The notes: generated by a model from the sequence alone, not told the origin. 64,000 bases of DNA from an uncultured Paracoccaceae bacterium (GCA_905182355.1 CAJJBH010000041.1:1-64000), one strand, 5' to 3'; counted from the first letter of the stretch, positions 8,853 to 17,928 are shown. Program-made: numbers and translations.

Positions 8853-9785
8853 ATGACAACCGCTTTTGTATTTCCGGGCCAAGGGGCGCAGACCATCGGC
8901 ATGGGCCGTGATTTGGCTGACGCCTATCCAGCGGCCCGCGCGGTGTTTGAAGAAGTCGATGAGGCATTGGGCGAAAAACTGTCTGATCTGATTTGGAATG
9001 GCGATCAAGACACGCTGACCCTGACCCAAAACGCGCAACCTGCGTTGATGGCCACGTCTTTGGCCGCCATGCGCGCGCTTGAGGCGGAAGGCATTACGCT
9101 AGAGCGTGCCAGTTTCGTCGCGGGCCACTCACTGGGTGAATATTCCGCATTGGCGGCGTCTGGTGCGATTTCTATTTCGGACACTGCCCGCTTGTTGCGT
9201 CTGCGTGGCAAAGCGATGCAAGAGGCGGTGCCGGTTGGTATTGGCGCGATGGCCGCGTTGTTGGGACTGGATTTTGCTGCGGCGACTGAAGTTGCGGCAG
9301 AGGCCGCGCAGGGCGAAGTCTGTCAGGCCGCAAATGACAATGATCCGGGGCAGGTTGTGATTTCGGGTCATAAGGGCGCGGTTGAACGGGCTTTGGTCAT
9401 TGCAAAGGAAAAGGGTGCAAAACGGGCTGTTTTGCTGCCTGTGTCTGCGCCGTTTCACTGTGCGTTGATGGAACCCGCGGCTGCTGTGATGGCTGAAGCA
9501 TTGGCGCAGGTTACGATTAATGCGCCATCGGTTCCATTGGTCGCAAACGTGCGGGCAGAGGCGGTGACAGATGCCGACATGATCGCTGGTTTGTTGATTG
9601 AACAGATTACAGGATCGGTACGCTGGCGTGAAAGCGTGTCTTGGATGGCGGCAAATGGCGTGACTGATATTTGGGAAATCGGCGCGGGCAAAGCATTGTG
9701 CGGTATGATCCGCCGCATCGACAAGACCGTTGCCACGCGCAACATTGGCTCACCGGCAGACATTGCCACAGCTTTGGAGGGCTAG
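8853..9785 (+). CDS. fabD: Malonyl CoA-acyl carrier protein transacylase
   Basis: Moves malonyl from CoA to ACP, the entry step of fatty acid elongation in the cytoplasm. 310 residues, usual length. The nucleophile elbow GHSLG carries Ser93, His202 lies in APFHCALMEPA, and the N-terminal FPGQGAQ is conserved. ATG 8853 follows GGGGAG. It begins the run fabD - membrane protein - fabG - acpP with short spacings and is probably the first gene of that operon. Confidence 0.97.
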   Translation: MTTAFVFPGQGAQTIGMGRDLADAYPAARAVFEEVDEALGEKLSDLIWNGDQDTLTLTQNAQPALMATSLAAMRALEAEGITLERASFVAGHSLGEYSALAASGAISISDTARLLRLRGKAMQEAVPVGIGAMAALLGLDFAAATEVAAEAAQGEVCQAANDNDPGQVVISGHKGAVERALVIAKEKGAKRAVLLPVSAPFHCALMEPAAAVMAEALAQVTINAPSVPLVANVRAEAVTDADMIAGLLIEQITGSVRWRESVSWMAANGVTDIWEIGAGKALCGMIRRIDKTVATRNIGSPADIATALEG

Positions 9786-9787
9786 GA

Positions 9788-10183
9788 ATGACCCTAGAAG
9801 AAGCAATGGCCCTACAACCCGAGTGGGTTATGATGTGGGTATATGTGTTGGTGGCAGGTGCCTTTGTTGCGCCAGTGGTTTTGCTGATTTGGAAAGCCAG
9901 CCGCAAAGCGGGGATCATTACGCTTGTTGCCAGCCTTTTAGCAGGCTTTGGCGTTCAGATGATTTTTGACGCGATGGGCTATGTCAAATTACTAGGCCTA
10001 CCACACCTAATCCTATGGGTGCCGATTGTTGTGTTCTTGATGGCGCAACAGGCCCGTGGGGATATGCCGAATTGGCCCCGCCGAATTATCTGGTTCATCA
10101 CTGCAATTATCTGCATCTCGCTGGTGTTTGATTTTATCGATGTGGTTCGTTGGATTTTGGGTGAACGCGCACCGTCGGTGTGA
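9788..10183 (+). CDS. Small membrane protein within the fab operon
   Basis: A 131-residue, very hydrophobic protein with about four predicted transmembrane helices (near residues 15-35, 42-60, 70-88 and 100-120). ATG 9788 sits 2 nt after the fabD stop, and its ribosome-binding site (GGAGGGCTAGGA) overlaps the fabD end, so it is translationally linked to fabD. fabG follows 26 nt later. I do not recognise the family; the operon position suggests a membrane-associated role linked to lipid synthesis, which is inference only. Confidence 0.82.
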   Translation: MTLEEAMALQPEWVMMWVYVLVAGAFVAPVVLLIWKASRKAGIITLVASLLAGFGVQMIFDAMGYVKLLGLPHLILWVPIVVFLMAQQARGDMPNWPRRIIWFITAIICISLVFDFIDVVRWILGERAPSV

Positions 10184-10209
10184 AGTATAAAGTGAAGAGG
10201 GAAGAATAG

Positions 10210-10947
10210 ATGTTTGATTTAACAGGAAAAAATGCACTTGTCACTGGCGCTTCTGGCGGCATTGGTGCGGATATCGCACGTATGTTGCACGGTGCTGGCG
10301 CAACTGTTGGGCTTAGTGGCACACGGGTTGAACCGCTAGAGGCATTGGCTGCTGAACTTGGCGAACGTGCGCATGTGTTGCCTTGTAACCTTAGCGATAT
10401 GGAAGCGGTTACTGAGCTGCCAAAGCAAGCAGCGGCGGCGATGGGATCGGTAGATATCTTGGTTAACAACGCAGGTATCGCACGCGACAATCTGTTCATG
10501 CGGATGTCCGATGATGAGTGGTCGTCCGTGATGGATGTAAATTTGACCGCGACGTTCAAACTTTGCAAAGGTGTGATGCGCGGCATGATGAAGGCACGTT
10601 GGGGTCGGATTGTTAACATTTCTTCGATCGTGGGTGCCACCGGCAATCCGGGGCAGGCGAACTACGCAGCCTCCAAGGCGGGCATGATCGGTATGTCGAA
10701 ATCATTGGCTTACGAGGTTGCATCGCGTGGGATCACCGTGAATGCGGTGGCTCCTGGATTTATTACCACGGCCATGACGGACAAACTGAATGACGACCAG
10801 AAGGGGGCGATCATGACGCAAATTCCCGCTGGCCGGATGGGTGAACCTTCTGAAATCGCCAGTGCCGTGCTATACTTGGCATCTACCGAGGCAGGTTATG
10901 TCACGGGTACCACCTTGCATGTGAACGGCGGTATGGCCATGTTGTAG
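10210..10947 (+). CDS. fabG: 3-oxoacyl-ACP reductase
   Basis: NADPH-dependent short-chain dehydrogenase that reduces 3-ketoacyl-ACP in fatty acid synthesis. 245 residues. Cofactor motif GASGGIG is at 13-19 and NNAG at 86-89; the catalytic set is Ser139, Tyr152 and Lys156 in NYAASKAG, with Asn111 completing it. AGAGGGAAGAATAG upstream of ATG 10210 gives a good ribosome-binding site. It lies between the fabD-linked membrane protein and acpP, the usual setting for the essential FabG. Confidence 0.97.
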   Translation: MFDLTGKNALVTGASGGIGADIARMLHGAGATVGLSGTRVEPLEALAAELGERAHVLPCNLSDMEAVTELPKQAAAAMGSVDILVNNAGIARDNLFMRMSDDEWSSVMDVNLTATFKLCKGVMRGMMKARWGRIVNISSIVGATGNPGQANYAASKAGMIGMSKSLAYEVASRGITVNAVAPGFITTAMTDKLNDDQKGAIMTQIPAGRMGEPSEIASAVLYLASTEAGYVTGTTLHVNGGMAML

Positions 10948-11173
10948 GTTCTGGCAAATCGCATACACCATATATTGGGGTTGCAAATGATTTGCCAACT
11001 GCGTTGACTGTGTTATAGGCGGCGCAGAAATTGATCACAGTGGCACTTGCCGCTGGGTTTGGTTGCGTTAATAATACGTATCTTGAGCGCCCTTCGGGGC
11101 AAGACCAAGGTTCCCTAAGACGGGTGCCACAATTATATGGGCCAATTGACCCACACGAATGAGGACTTTGAAT

Positions 11174-11407
11174 ATGAGCGACATCGCAGACCGCGTAAAA
11201 AAGATCGTTGTAGAGCACCTTGGTGTTGAAGAAGCTAAAGTTGTTGAAGGCGCGTCTTTTATCGACGATCTAGGCGCTGACAGCCTTGACACAGTTGAGC
11301 TGGTCATGGCGTTCGAAGAAGAGTTCGGCATCGAAATTCCTGATGACGCAGCAGAAACAATCCAAAGCTTCGGCGATGCGATTAGCTTCATTACAAAAGC
11401 GTCCTAA
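11174..11407 (+). CDS. acpP: Acyl carrier protein
   Basis: 77-residue acidic carrier protein; the phosphopantetheine site is Ser37 in [12 protein letters not shown]. The start at ATG 11174 gives the standard [11 protein letters not shown]-terminus with GAGGA about 9 nt upstream; the frame extends five codons further but those are not conserved. Its 226-nt upstream gap from fabG suggests its own promoter, as expected for this very abundant protein. A strong terminator follows, and its usual downstream partner fabF is 4 kb away. Confidence 0.97.
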   Translation: MSDIADRVKKIVVEHLGVEEAKVVEGASFIDDLGADSLDTVELVMAFEEEFGIEIPDDAAETIQSFGDAISFITKAS

Positions 11408-11444
11408 TTCGTTAGGCTAAGTCCTAACAGGGACTTTTAGACAT

Positions 11445-11486
11445 TAAAAACGGCGTCCTTTGCAGAAAAGGGCGCCGTTTTTTTTA
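11445..11486 (+). terminator. Terminator after acpP
   Basis: A-rich arm AAAAACGGCG (from 11446) pairs with CGCCGTTTTT (from 11473), with further partial pairing of TCCTTT and AAAGGG inside the loop, followed by a long T-run. Confidence 0.92.
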
Positions 11487-11559
11487 ATGGGACATTCAAA
11501 TAGTCAAGCTGCGAAAGCTGCAGTGGCAAAACCGTATTTTATGTGACGATTCTAAGGGA

Positions 11560-11697
11560 CTAACCGTTGATAAGTCTTGCCGCCATTGCCAAGGCGACAA
11601 GGATGGAAAGAAAAATTACCAGAAAGACAAAGGCGGGCTTTTGATACCATACTTTTTGGTAATGACATTTATGGCAAGTATTGTCTGAAATACGCAT
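11560..11697 (-). CDS. Possible 45-residue single-TM peptide with CHKCH motif
   Basis: An ATG at 11697 opens a 45-residue frame ending in TAG at 11560-11562. The product has a Cys/His cluster (C8, H9, C11, H12) near the N-terminus and then a strong hydrophobic segment of about 20 residues starting at AFVFLVIFLSILV. The membrane-anchor plus metal-like cluster makes sense as a small protein. No clear Shine-Dalgarno precedes the ATG, and AT-rich DNA readily gives hydrophobic frames, so this is a candidate only. Confidence 0.33.
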   Translation of the reverse strand: MRISDNTCHKCHYQKVWYQKPAFVFLVIFLSILVALAMAARLING

Positions 11698-11795
11698 GAG
11701 AAGATTGCAAGCCAAGCACCTAAGAAGACTTCAGTATCGAATTCCTAATGAAAATTTAAACAATTAACGCGAAAACATAATACTTGCATGTCAAT

Positions 11796-11838
11796 TGTAG
11801 AGTAAAAGGGACCAGATCGCGGCGAAAAAATGGGACCA
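11796..11838. mobile_element. Possible solo end of an IS21-like element
   Basis: From TGTAGAG at 11796 the sequence carries GGGACCA twice (11808-11814 and 11832-11838), exactly 24 bp apart. IS21-family ends typically begin with TG and carry several internal repeats. No transposase (istA/istB) or matching second end is present, so at most a remnant remains. Assignment is from pattern memory and uncertain. Confidence 0.25.
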
Positions 11839-12010
11839 CTTTAGCTGATGTTTTGCGTCGCTTTGGTGCGCGTGCTTGTCATATAGCTAAAGTAAGCCAA
11901 AGCGCCTGCCGGCCCTTGGGCCAGCATTTGTCTGTCTTGGGATGTTCGCGGGTTACTTTTGGTTTACGGGAAGAAATCTGAAAAATATTACGAATCGGTT
12001 TTGGGGATAA

Positions 12011-12033
12011 CCCGGACATCGCGACAGTCCGGG
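12011..12033. repeat. Short perfect hairpin upstream of pit
   Basis: CCCGGAC and GTCCGGG form a 7-bp perfect inverted repeat around a 9-nt loop, about 165 nt before the pit start. No T-run follows, so it is not an obvious terminator. Confidence 0.5.
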
Positions 12034-12198
12034 GCCTCGTCATCCGCAGTTCAGTTTCTTTTTACCCTAAAGATAGACATTGTTTTTTCAGGCTACTTTG
12101 ATATGAATTTCGAAACGGCAAGACTAATCATTGAGCGGTTTACCAAGCTGTGTTAACCGCTGCGGCGACAGCTTAAATCAACATCCTGTGGGGGATAT

Positions 12199-13680
12199 AT
12201 GTCAAACAATAACTTTGATGCGGATCATCTTGATACGCTTGACCGCGACTTGGACCGCCTATCCAGCCTTGGCGCTGCAACGGCATATGCGTCGCGCCCG
12301 ATGGTTGGTTTGGGCATTTCGTTTGTGTTTGTCGTTTTGGCCAGTCTTTTGGCGACAGTTTTCTTTGGCCAGTCTAACAACACCATCATCGTAATTATTG
12401 CTGCTGGTGTGGGCGCATATATGGCGCTGAACATTGGGGCCAATGATGTGGCCAACAATATGGGCCCAGCCGTGGGCGCGAATGCGTTGTCGATGGGCGC
12501 TGCGATTGCAATTGCGGCTGTGTTTGAAAGCGCCGGGGCCTTACTGGCGGGCGGCGACGTTGTGTCCACCATCGCCAAAGGCATCATCGATCCTGCGGCT
12601 ATGGAAACCACTGCCGTCTTTATTTGGGCGATGTTGGCGGCGCTGCTGTCGGCGGCACTTTGGGTCAATCTGGCCACTTATGTAGGTGCACCTGTGTCCA
12701 CAACCCATTCGGTTGTGGGTGGCGTTATGGGGGCAGGTATTTCTGCGGCGGGGTTCGCCGTTGTGAATTGGCCCACGATGGCCACGATTGCAGCCAGCTG
12801 GGTCATTTCACCAGTTTTGGGTGGCACGGTCGCGGCTGCGTTCTTGTGGTTCATTAAGGCCCGTATTGTTTATCAGCCTGACAAAATTGCAGCGGCCCGT
12901 CGTTGGGTTCCAGTGCTAGTTGGCATTATGGCTGGCGCGTTTGCGACCTATTTGGCGATGAAAGGCCTGAAGAAGATCATCAAGATCGATCTGTCCACAG
13001 CCCTGATGATTGGTTTGGCGATTGGTATCGCGATCTGGTTGATCATGATCCCAGTGATCCGCAAGCAAGCGCTTGGTTTGGAAAACCGCAACAAATCGTT
13101 GAAGGTTCTGTTTGGTATTCCATTGGTTGTGTCAGCTGCGCTGCTTAGCTTTGCGCATGGTGCCAATGATGTCGCCAACGCTGTTGGTCCGCTGGCCGCG
13201 ATCGTTCAAGCGTCGCAATCGGGTGATTTTACCGCTGACGTCTCAATCCCGCTTTGGGTGATGGTGATCGGGGCCTTGGGTATTTCTTTTGGGCTGTTCT
13301 TGTTCGGACCAAAGCTTATCCGCATGGTTGGCAGCCAGATTACCAAACTTAACCCAATGCGCGCGTATTGTGTGGCTTTGTCCGCTGCGATCACCGTGAT
13401 TGTGGCCAGTTGGTTGGGCCTGCCTGTCAGCTCCACCCATATTGCTGTGGGGGGTGTGTTTGGGGTTGGGTTTTTCCGTGAATGGGACACCGAGCGTCGG
13501 ATGAAGCTGGCCCGCGTTGCGGCAGATCTGCCTGAACGTCCAGCTGAAGAACGTCGTCGCCGTAAATTGGTGCGCCGTTCGCACTTCCTGACGATCATTG
13601 CGGCTTGGGTCATTACGGTGCCAGCAGCAGCGATCTTGTCTGCGGTTCTATTCTTGGTGATCAACGCGATTGCCAGCTAA
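12199..13680 (+). CDS. pit: Inorganic phosphate transporter, Pit family
   Basis: A 493-residue inner-membrane transporter of the PiT family, which imports phosphate (usually as a metal-phosphate complex) with protons or Na+. The duplicated family motif is visible twice: NIGANDVANNMGPAVGA near residues 78-94 and AHGANDVANAVGPLAA near 319-334, each followed by helices with PVSTTHS/PVSSTHI. About ten or more transmembrane helices and a central cytoplasmic loop are expected. ATG 12199 follows GTGGGGG. A single-copy low-affinity system, placed between acpP and fabF, where it interrupts the usual fab order. Confidence 0.95.
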   Translation: MSNNNFDADHLDTLDRDLDRLSSLGAATAYASRPMVGLGISFVFVVLASLLATVFFGQSNNTIIVIIAAGVGAYMALNIGANDVANNMGPAVGANALSMGAAIAIAAVFESAGALLAGGDVVSTIAKGIIDPAAMETTAVFIWAMLAALLSAALWVNLATYVGAPVSTTHSVVGGVMGAGISAAGFAVVNWPTMATIAASWVISPVLGGTVAAAFLWFIKARIVYQPDKIAAARRWVPVLVGIMAGAFATYLAMKGLKKIIKIDLSTALMIGLAIGIAIWLIMIPVIRKQALGLENRNKSLKVLFGIPLVVSAALLSFAHGANDVANAVGPLAAIVQASQSGDFTADVSIPLWVMVIGALGISFGLFLFGPKLIRMVGSQITKLNPMRAYCVALSAAITVIVASWLGLPVSSTHIAVGGVFGVGFFREWDTERRMKLARVAADLPERPAEERRRRKLVRRSHFLTIIAAWVITVPAAAILSAVLFLVINAIAS

Positions 13681-13703
13681 GACCTACGTCGGCAAGAAAA
13701 CAA

Positions 13704-13750
13704 ACGGGTAGGGGATTGTATGATCCGCTGCCCGTATTGCGTTTTATTTA
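13704..13750. terminator. Terminator between pit and EamA transporter
   Basis: ACGGGTAG pairs with CTGCCCGT (one G-T pair; 13704-13711 and 13728-13735), and inside it GGAT pairs with ATCC. GTTTTATTT follows. It overlaps the 3' end of the convergent EamA gene (stop 13744). Confidence 0.75.
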
Positions 13751-14715
13751 CCGCGTTTGCGACGCCCACGCAGGACATGTCCAACCCGTAAAGTCATGGC
13801 ATGACCCGCGCGGGTCCGTGTTTTCAGCACTGGGGTGTTTTCTGATGCTTCGCCTGATGCCTCGCGGCGCAGAATGTAGGCACCGGAAAGAACAATCACC
13901 GCTGTGCCCAAATAGGTCTGCCATGCGGGATATTCCGAAAAGATAAATATGCCAAACAACGTCGCCCATATGATTTGCGAATACTGCATTGGGGCCACGA
14001 TGATCGCATCGGCGCGGGTGTAGGCCGCCACCAGCAGCCACATCGCGACCAAGACCAACACCGTATCGATCGCAAACAGGCCAAGATCGGCCAAAGGGAT
14101 TTGGATATAGACAAAGGGAAGGATCATTGCTGTGATCACCAGATTGCTCATCATAGGATATATGATCAGCACAACGCTGCGTTCCTCCGCACTGATCTTG
14201 CGCGTAATAATCGACACAAAAGCCCCTGCGCAGGCAGTGGTGATTGCGGCCAAATGACCGGCGGTAAATTCGCTGGACCCAGGTCGCAGAACGATTAGGA
14301 CCCCAATCAATCCGACCAAAACAGCCAACCCACGACGCATGCGCACCACTTCGCCCAGCATCGGGATAGCAAGGATAGTGATGATCAAGGGGGATGCAAA
14401 AAGGAAAGCATAGAACTGCGACAACGGCAGGGCCGTCACGGCGTAAAATGCACAAAGAGCTGCTACAACCCCAACAATGCTGCGGACTGTCACCCAATAG
14501 GGATGTTTGGGTTGCAATGTGTCAGGCGTGCTGTCGCGCATCATCACCAAGGTCAGAATGGGAAAGCTAAGCAGCGCTGTGATGAACACAACCTGAAAAG
14601 GTGAATATGTGGCACCCAGTTTCTTGACGATCACGTCATGGGTTGAAAATACAGCAAAAGCTGCAAGGGCTAAGGCTGCACCAGCTGCATTGTTCGATAA
14701 AGGGCCAAAGCGCAT
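13744..14715 (-). CDS. EamA/DMT family membrane transporter
   Basis: A 323-residue inner-membrane protein with two EamA repeats of about five helices each (around residues 10-145 and 155-290), typical of drug/metabolite exporters. The N-terminal repeat contains FAVFSTHDVIVKKLGATYS, and the second ends with YLGTAVIVLSGAYILRR. The basic tail after 290 is probably cytoplasmic. ATG 14715 has AGGACAA upstream. The substrate cannot be read from sequence; relatives export amino acids or other small metabolites. It is convergent with pit and divergent from the GNAT gene. Confidence 0.9.
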   Translation of the reverse strand: MRFGPLSNNAAGAALALAAFAVFSTHDVIVKKLGATYSPFQVVFITALLSFPILTLVMMRDSTPDTLQPKHPYWVTVRSIVGVVAALCAFYAVTALPLSQFYAFLFASPLIITILAIPMLGEVVRMRRGLAVLVGLIGVLIVLRPGSSEFTAGHLAAITTACAGAFVSIITRKISAEERSVVLIIYPMMSNLVITAMILPFVYIQIPLADLGLFAIDTVLVLVAMWLLVAAYTRADAIIVAPMQYSQIIWATLFGIFIFSEYPAWQTYLGTAVIVLSGAYILRREASGEASENTPVLKTRTRAGHAMTLRVGHVLRGRRKRGK

Positions 14716-14891
14716 TTTGGATTGTCCTGTTGTTGTGCGGTTTTGTGCTGCCTAACACACGTAGGGTTAGGATCAAGTGACCCTCAAAAGTGCGGAAAAA
14801 CGCCTCTTTGGGTCATTGATCTAAACAACAGATTGCGCGGGTGGATAAAAGCTGAACACGTAGGGGAAAACACTTAGATGTTGAGGTGAAA

Positions 14892-15431
14892 ATGACCCGT
14901 ATAGTCCCGACCATAAACACCCGGCGATTGACCCTTCGCGGGTTCTCGACCCGAGATTTTGACCGCTTCGCCGAAATTTGGGCGATGCCCGGGGTGGTGC
15001 GTTATATTGGTGGCAAACCCAAAAGCCGTGCTGCAGCATGGACGTCGTTTTTGCGCAATGCAGGGCAATGGCAAATCACTGGTTTTGGGCAATGGGCAAT
15101 CGAGGACCAAGCCAGCAATACGATGATAGGTCAGGTTGGCTTTTTCCATGGCTCGCGGGAATTGGGCGACGACTTTGATGGCTGCCCCGAAGCGGGATGG
15201 GTGTTGACACTGGACGCCCAAAATCAAGGCTTAGGGAAGGAAGCTGCCGATGTGACGCACGAATGGTTTGATCGTGTTGTCAAAGGGCCGTTGGTTTGTG
15301 TTCTGGCCGCTGACAATCTGGCGTCTTTGAAGGTTGCGCAAAGCTTGGGCTATACCCCGCTACGTCAGATCGTGCTGGACGGCGAGACTGTGCAACTGAT
15401 GACCCGTCCCAAGCCACCACAGAACCCTTGA
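14892..15431 (+). CDS. GNAT family N-acetyltransferase, RimJ/RimL type
   Basis: A 179-residue acetyltransferase that uses acetyl-CoA. The N-terminal TINTRRLTLRGFSTRDFDRF is the RimJ/RimL-like opening, the FGQWAIEDQ / MIGQVGFF strand pair lies at mid-length, and the C-terminal ADNLASLKVAQSLGY matches the family end (ENxxSxxVxxKxGF). The acetyl-CoA loop is recognisable around LDAQNQGLGKEAA. ATG 14892 with GAGG spacing is preferred over GTG 14886. Substrate (ribosomal protein or small amine) unknown. It lies just before fabF but has no evident functional link. Confidence 0.88.
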   Translation: MTRIVPTINTRRLTLRGFSTRDFDRFAEIWAMPGVVRYIGGKPKSRAAAWTSFLRNAGQWQITGFGQWAIEDQASNTMIGQVGFFHGSRELGDDFDGCPEAGWVLTLDAQNQGLGKEAADVTHEWFDRVVKGPLVCVLAADNLASLKVAQSLGYTPLRQIVLDGETVQLMTRPKPPQNP

Positions 15432-15500
15432 ACTAAGGGCACAAGCCAAGGTATGAGCGGTAGGAACATCAAGGTACATAATACTTTAGGGGCACAAGAT

Positions 15501-16760
15501 ATGCGCAGAGTCGTTGTTACAGGTTTAGGTTTGGTCACACCGTTGGCTGATGGTGTCGAAGAAAGCTGGAGCCGCATTTTAGACGGCAAATCCGGCGCTG
15601 GCCCAATCACGGGCTTTGACACAACGGGCCTGGTGACAACTTATGCCTGCGAAGTGCCTTTGGGTGACGGCACAGACGGCAGTTTCAACGCCGACAAATA
15701 CATGGCGCCCAAAGAACAGCGCAAGGTTGATACATTCATTCAGTTTGGTTTGGCCGCGGCACAGCAAGCTGTTGAAGATTCCGGTTGGATGCCCACTGAG
15801 GACGAAGATCTTGAACGCACTGGCGTTTTGATCGGGTCGGGCATTGGCGGTCTGAATTCCATCGCCAACACCGCCATCATGATGGAAGAAAAAGGCCCCC
15901 GCCGTGTTAGTCCGTTCTTTGTACCGGGTGCGCTGATCAATCTGATCTCTGGTCAAGTATCCATTAAATATGGCTTCAAAGGCCCGAACCATTCGGTTGT
16001 GACAGCCTGTTCAACGGGGGCACACGCAATTGGCGATGCGTCCCGATTGATCATGTTTGGCGATGCGGATGTGATGGTTGCAGGCGGTGCAGAGGCGGCG
16101 ATTTGCAAAATCGGCATTGCGGGCTTTAACGCCTGCAAGGCGCTGTCCACTAAAGGGGCAGATGATCCACAAAAAGCCAGCCGTCCATACGACGCGGACC
16201 GCGACGGGTTTGTGATGGGTGAGGGTGCTGGTATCCTTGTGTTGGAAGAATACGAACACGCCAAAGCGCGTGGGGCCAAGATTTATGCCGAAGTGCTTGG
16301 CTATGGCCTGTCGGGCGACGCCTACCACATCACGGCCCCGTCTTCGACGGGTGAGGGTGGCGAGCGTTCTATGCGAGCTGCTTTGCGCAATGCGGGGCTT
16401 GAGCCATCAGACATCGATTACATCAACGCACACGGCACATCGACCATGGCTGACACGATTGAACTGGGCGCTGTGGAACGGATGTTGGGCGATCACGCAA
16501 GCAAAGTCACGATGTCTTCGACAAAGTCATCTACAGGTCACCTTTTAGGGGCGGCTGGTGCGATTGAGGGGATCTTTAGCATCCTTGCGATCCGTGACCA
16601 AGTTTGTCCGCCTACTATCAATCTGGACAATGTCGCTGTCGAAACCAAGATTGATCTTGCCGCGAATAAAAAAGTTGAACGGGAGGTCAAAGTTGCTTTG
16701 TCCAACTCGTTTGGGTTTGGCGGCACCAATGCCTCTGTTATCTTTGGGAAAATCGACTAA
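15501..16760 (+). CDS. fabF: 3-oxoacyl-ACP synthase II
   Basis: Condensing enzyme that extends acyl-ACP with malonyl-ACP. 419 residues from ATG 15501 (MRRVVVTGLGLVTPL), preceded by AGGGGC; a frame extension to 15453 is not conserved. The catalytic Cys170 is in VVTACSTGAHAIG, the first His in NAHGTSTMADTIE, and Lys plus second His in KSSTGHLLGAAGA. Its stop overlaps the mltG start by one base. It is separated from acpP by about 4.1 kb of unrelated genes, unlike the contiguous order usual in relatives. Confidence 0.97.
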   Translation: MRRVVVTGLGLVTPLADGVEESWSRILDGKSGAGPITGFDTTGLVTTYACEVPLGDGTDGSFNADKYMAPKEQRKVDTFIQFGLAAAQQAVEDSGWMPTEDEDLERTGVLIGSGIGGLNSIANTAIMMEEKGPRRVSPFFVPGALINLISGQVSIKYGFKGPNHSVVTACSTGAHAIGDASRLIMFGDADVMVAGGAEAAICKIGIAGFNACKALSTKGADDPQKASRPYDADRDGFVMGEGAGILVLEEYEHAKARGAKIYAEVLGYGLSGDAYHITAPSSTGEGGERSMRAALRNAGLEPSDIDYINAHGTSTMADTIELGAVERMLGDHASKVTMSSTKSSTGHLLGAAGAIEGIFSILAIRDQVCPPTINLDNVAVETKIDLAANKKVEREVKVALSNSFGFGGTNASVIFGKID

Positions 16761-17920
16761 TGTGGAAAAATATCGCCTCTAGCGCCGTAACTTTTATGGT
16801 CGTCGCCCTGTTTGTGATGGGCGGTGTTATCACATGGGGCAAGTCGCAGTATATGTCTGCGGGGCCACTGGATCAGGCGATATGTTTACAGGTTGATCGT
16901 GGATCAAACATGAAGCGGGTCAGCGGCCAATTGTTGGATCAAGGGGCGGTATCATCTGCTGGATTGTTTCGGGTTGGCGCTGATTACACTGATAAAACGC
17001 GTGACTTGAAAGCTGGCAGTTATTTGGTGGAACGTCAGGCGTCGATGGAAAAAATCGTCGACACCATTACCAAGGGTGGCGCAAACACCTGTGGCACCGA
17101 AGTGGTGTACCGGATCGGGATCAACCGCATGAGCGTGTTAGTGCGCGAGTTGGATCCCACGACAAACCGTTACGTTGAAAAGGCGCAATTCAATCCTGCA
17201 GAGGAAGAAACTCCGGCTGTGTATACAGAAACCAAGGCCAAAGCGGACACGCGGTTCCGAGTTGCAATGGCGGAAGGTGTAACAAGTTGGCAGGTTGTCG
17301 AAAGCCTGAAGGGCATGGATGTGCTGGAAGGCGACATTGCCAAGGTGCCTGCTGAGGGTGCATTGGGTCCAGACAGTTACGAGGTTAAGCAAGGCGACAA
17401 CCGCGCTGATATTCTGGCGCGTATGGAGGCGACCCAAGACCGTTGGATCGCTGAGGCTTGGGAGGCACGTGATACATCCGTTCCCATCAAGAACCCTGAA
17501 GAGTTGTTGATCCTGGCATCGTTGATCGAAAAAGAAACAGGTGTTGCGGAAGAACGTCGCCAAGTCGCCAGTGTGTTTGTGAACAGGTTGAACAAAGGCA
17601 TGAAGCTGCAAACTGACCCGACTGTGATCTACGGGATTACAAAGGGCGAAGGTATTTTGGGCCGTGGTTTGCGCCGTTCAGAACTACGCGCAGCGACACC
17701 TTGGAACACCTATGTGATCGAGGCGTTGCCCCCAACGCCCATCGCGAACCCCGGTCTCGCAAGCTTGATGGCTGCGGGCAATCCTGACGAAACACCCTAC
17801 ATCTTCTTTGTGGCTGATGGAACAGGTGGCCACGCCTTTGCTGTGACGTTGAACGAGCACAACGCCAATGTTGCCAAATGGCGTGTGATTGAAGCGGAAC
17901 GGGCGGCGACCGAGGATTGA
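16760..17920 (+). CDS. mltG: Endolytic murein transglycosylase
   Basis: Inner-membrane lytic transglycosylase (YceG family) that cuts nascent glycan strands and sets their length. 386 residues: one N-terminal transmembrane helix (about 7-27), a LysM-like part, and the YceG catalytic domain with Glu in LIASLIEKETGVAEERR, followed by VFVNRLNKGMKLQTDPTVIYG and the C-terminal PTPIANPG. Its ATG overlaps the fabF TAA by one base, so the two are translationally coupled, a conserved pair in Alphaproteobacteria. Confidence 0.95.
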   Translation: MWKNIASSAVTFMVVALFVMGGVITWGKSQYMSAGPLDQAICLQVDRGSNMKRVSGQLLDQGAVSSAGLFRVGADYTDKTRDLKAGSYLVERQASMEKIVDTITKGGANTCGTEVVYRIGINRMSVLVRELDPTTNRYVEKAQFNPAEEETPAVYTETKAKADTRFRVAMAEGVTSWQVVESLKGMDVLEGDIAKVPAEGALGPDSYEVKQGDNRADILARMEATQDRWIAEAWEARDTSVPIKNPEELLILASLIEKETGVAEERRQVASVFVNRLNKGMKLQTDPTVIYGITKGEGILGRGLRRSELRAATPWNTYVIEALPPTPIANPGLASLMAAGNPDETPYIFFVADGTGGHAFAVTLNEHNANVAKWRVIEAERAATED

Positions 17921-17928
17921 TTTTTGAT

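Larger units (their letters stand above)
11487..12198. other. Long intergenic region between acpP and the phosphate transporter
   Basis: This 712-nt, AT-richer stretch holds no established gene. It includes a possible 45-codon minus-strand membrane peptide (11560-11697), two GGGACCA direct repeats that may be an insertion-sequence end (11796-11838) and a perfect 7-bp hairpin at 12011-12033. Plus-strand frames at 11784-11981 and 11959-12156 have neither ribosome-binding sites nor recognisable products. The pit promoter should lie in the last 150 nt. Confidence 0.5.

Noticed and set aside
11784-12156. Two plus-strand frames of about 65 codons upstream of pit
   Set aside because: No ribosome-binding sites, overlapping each other, and no recognisable product.
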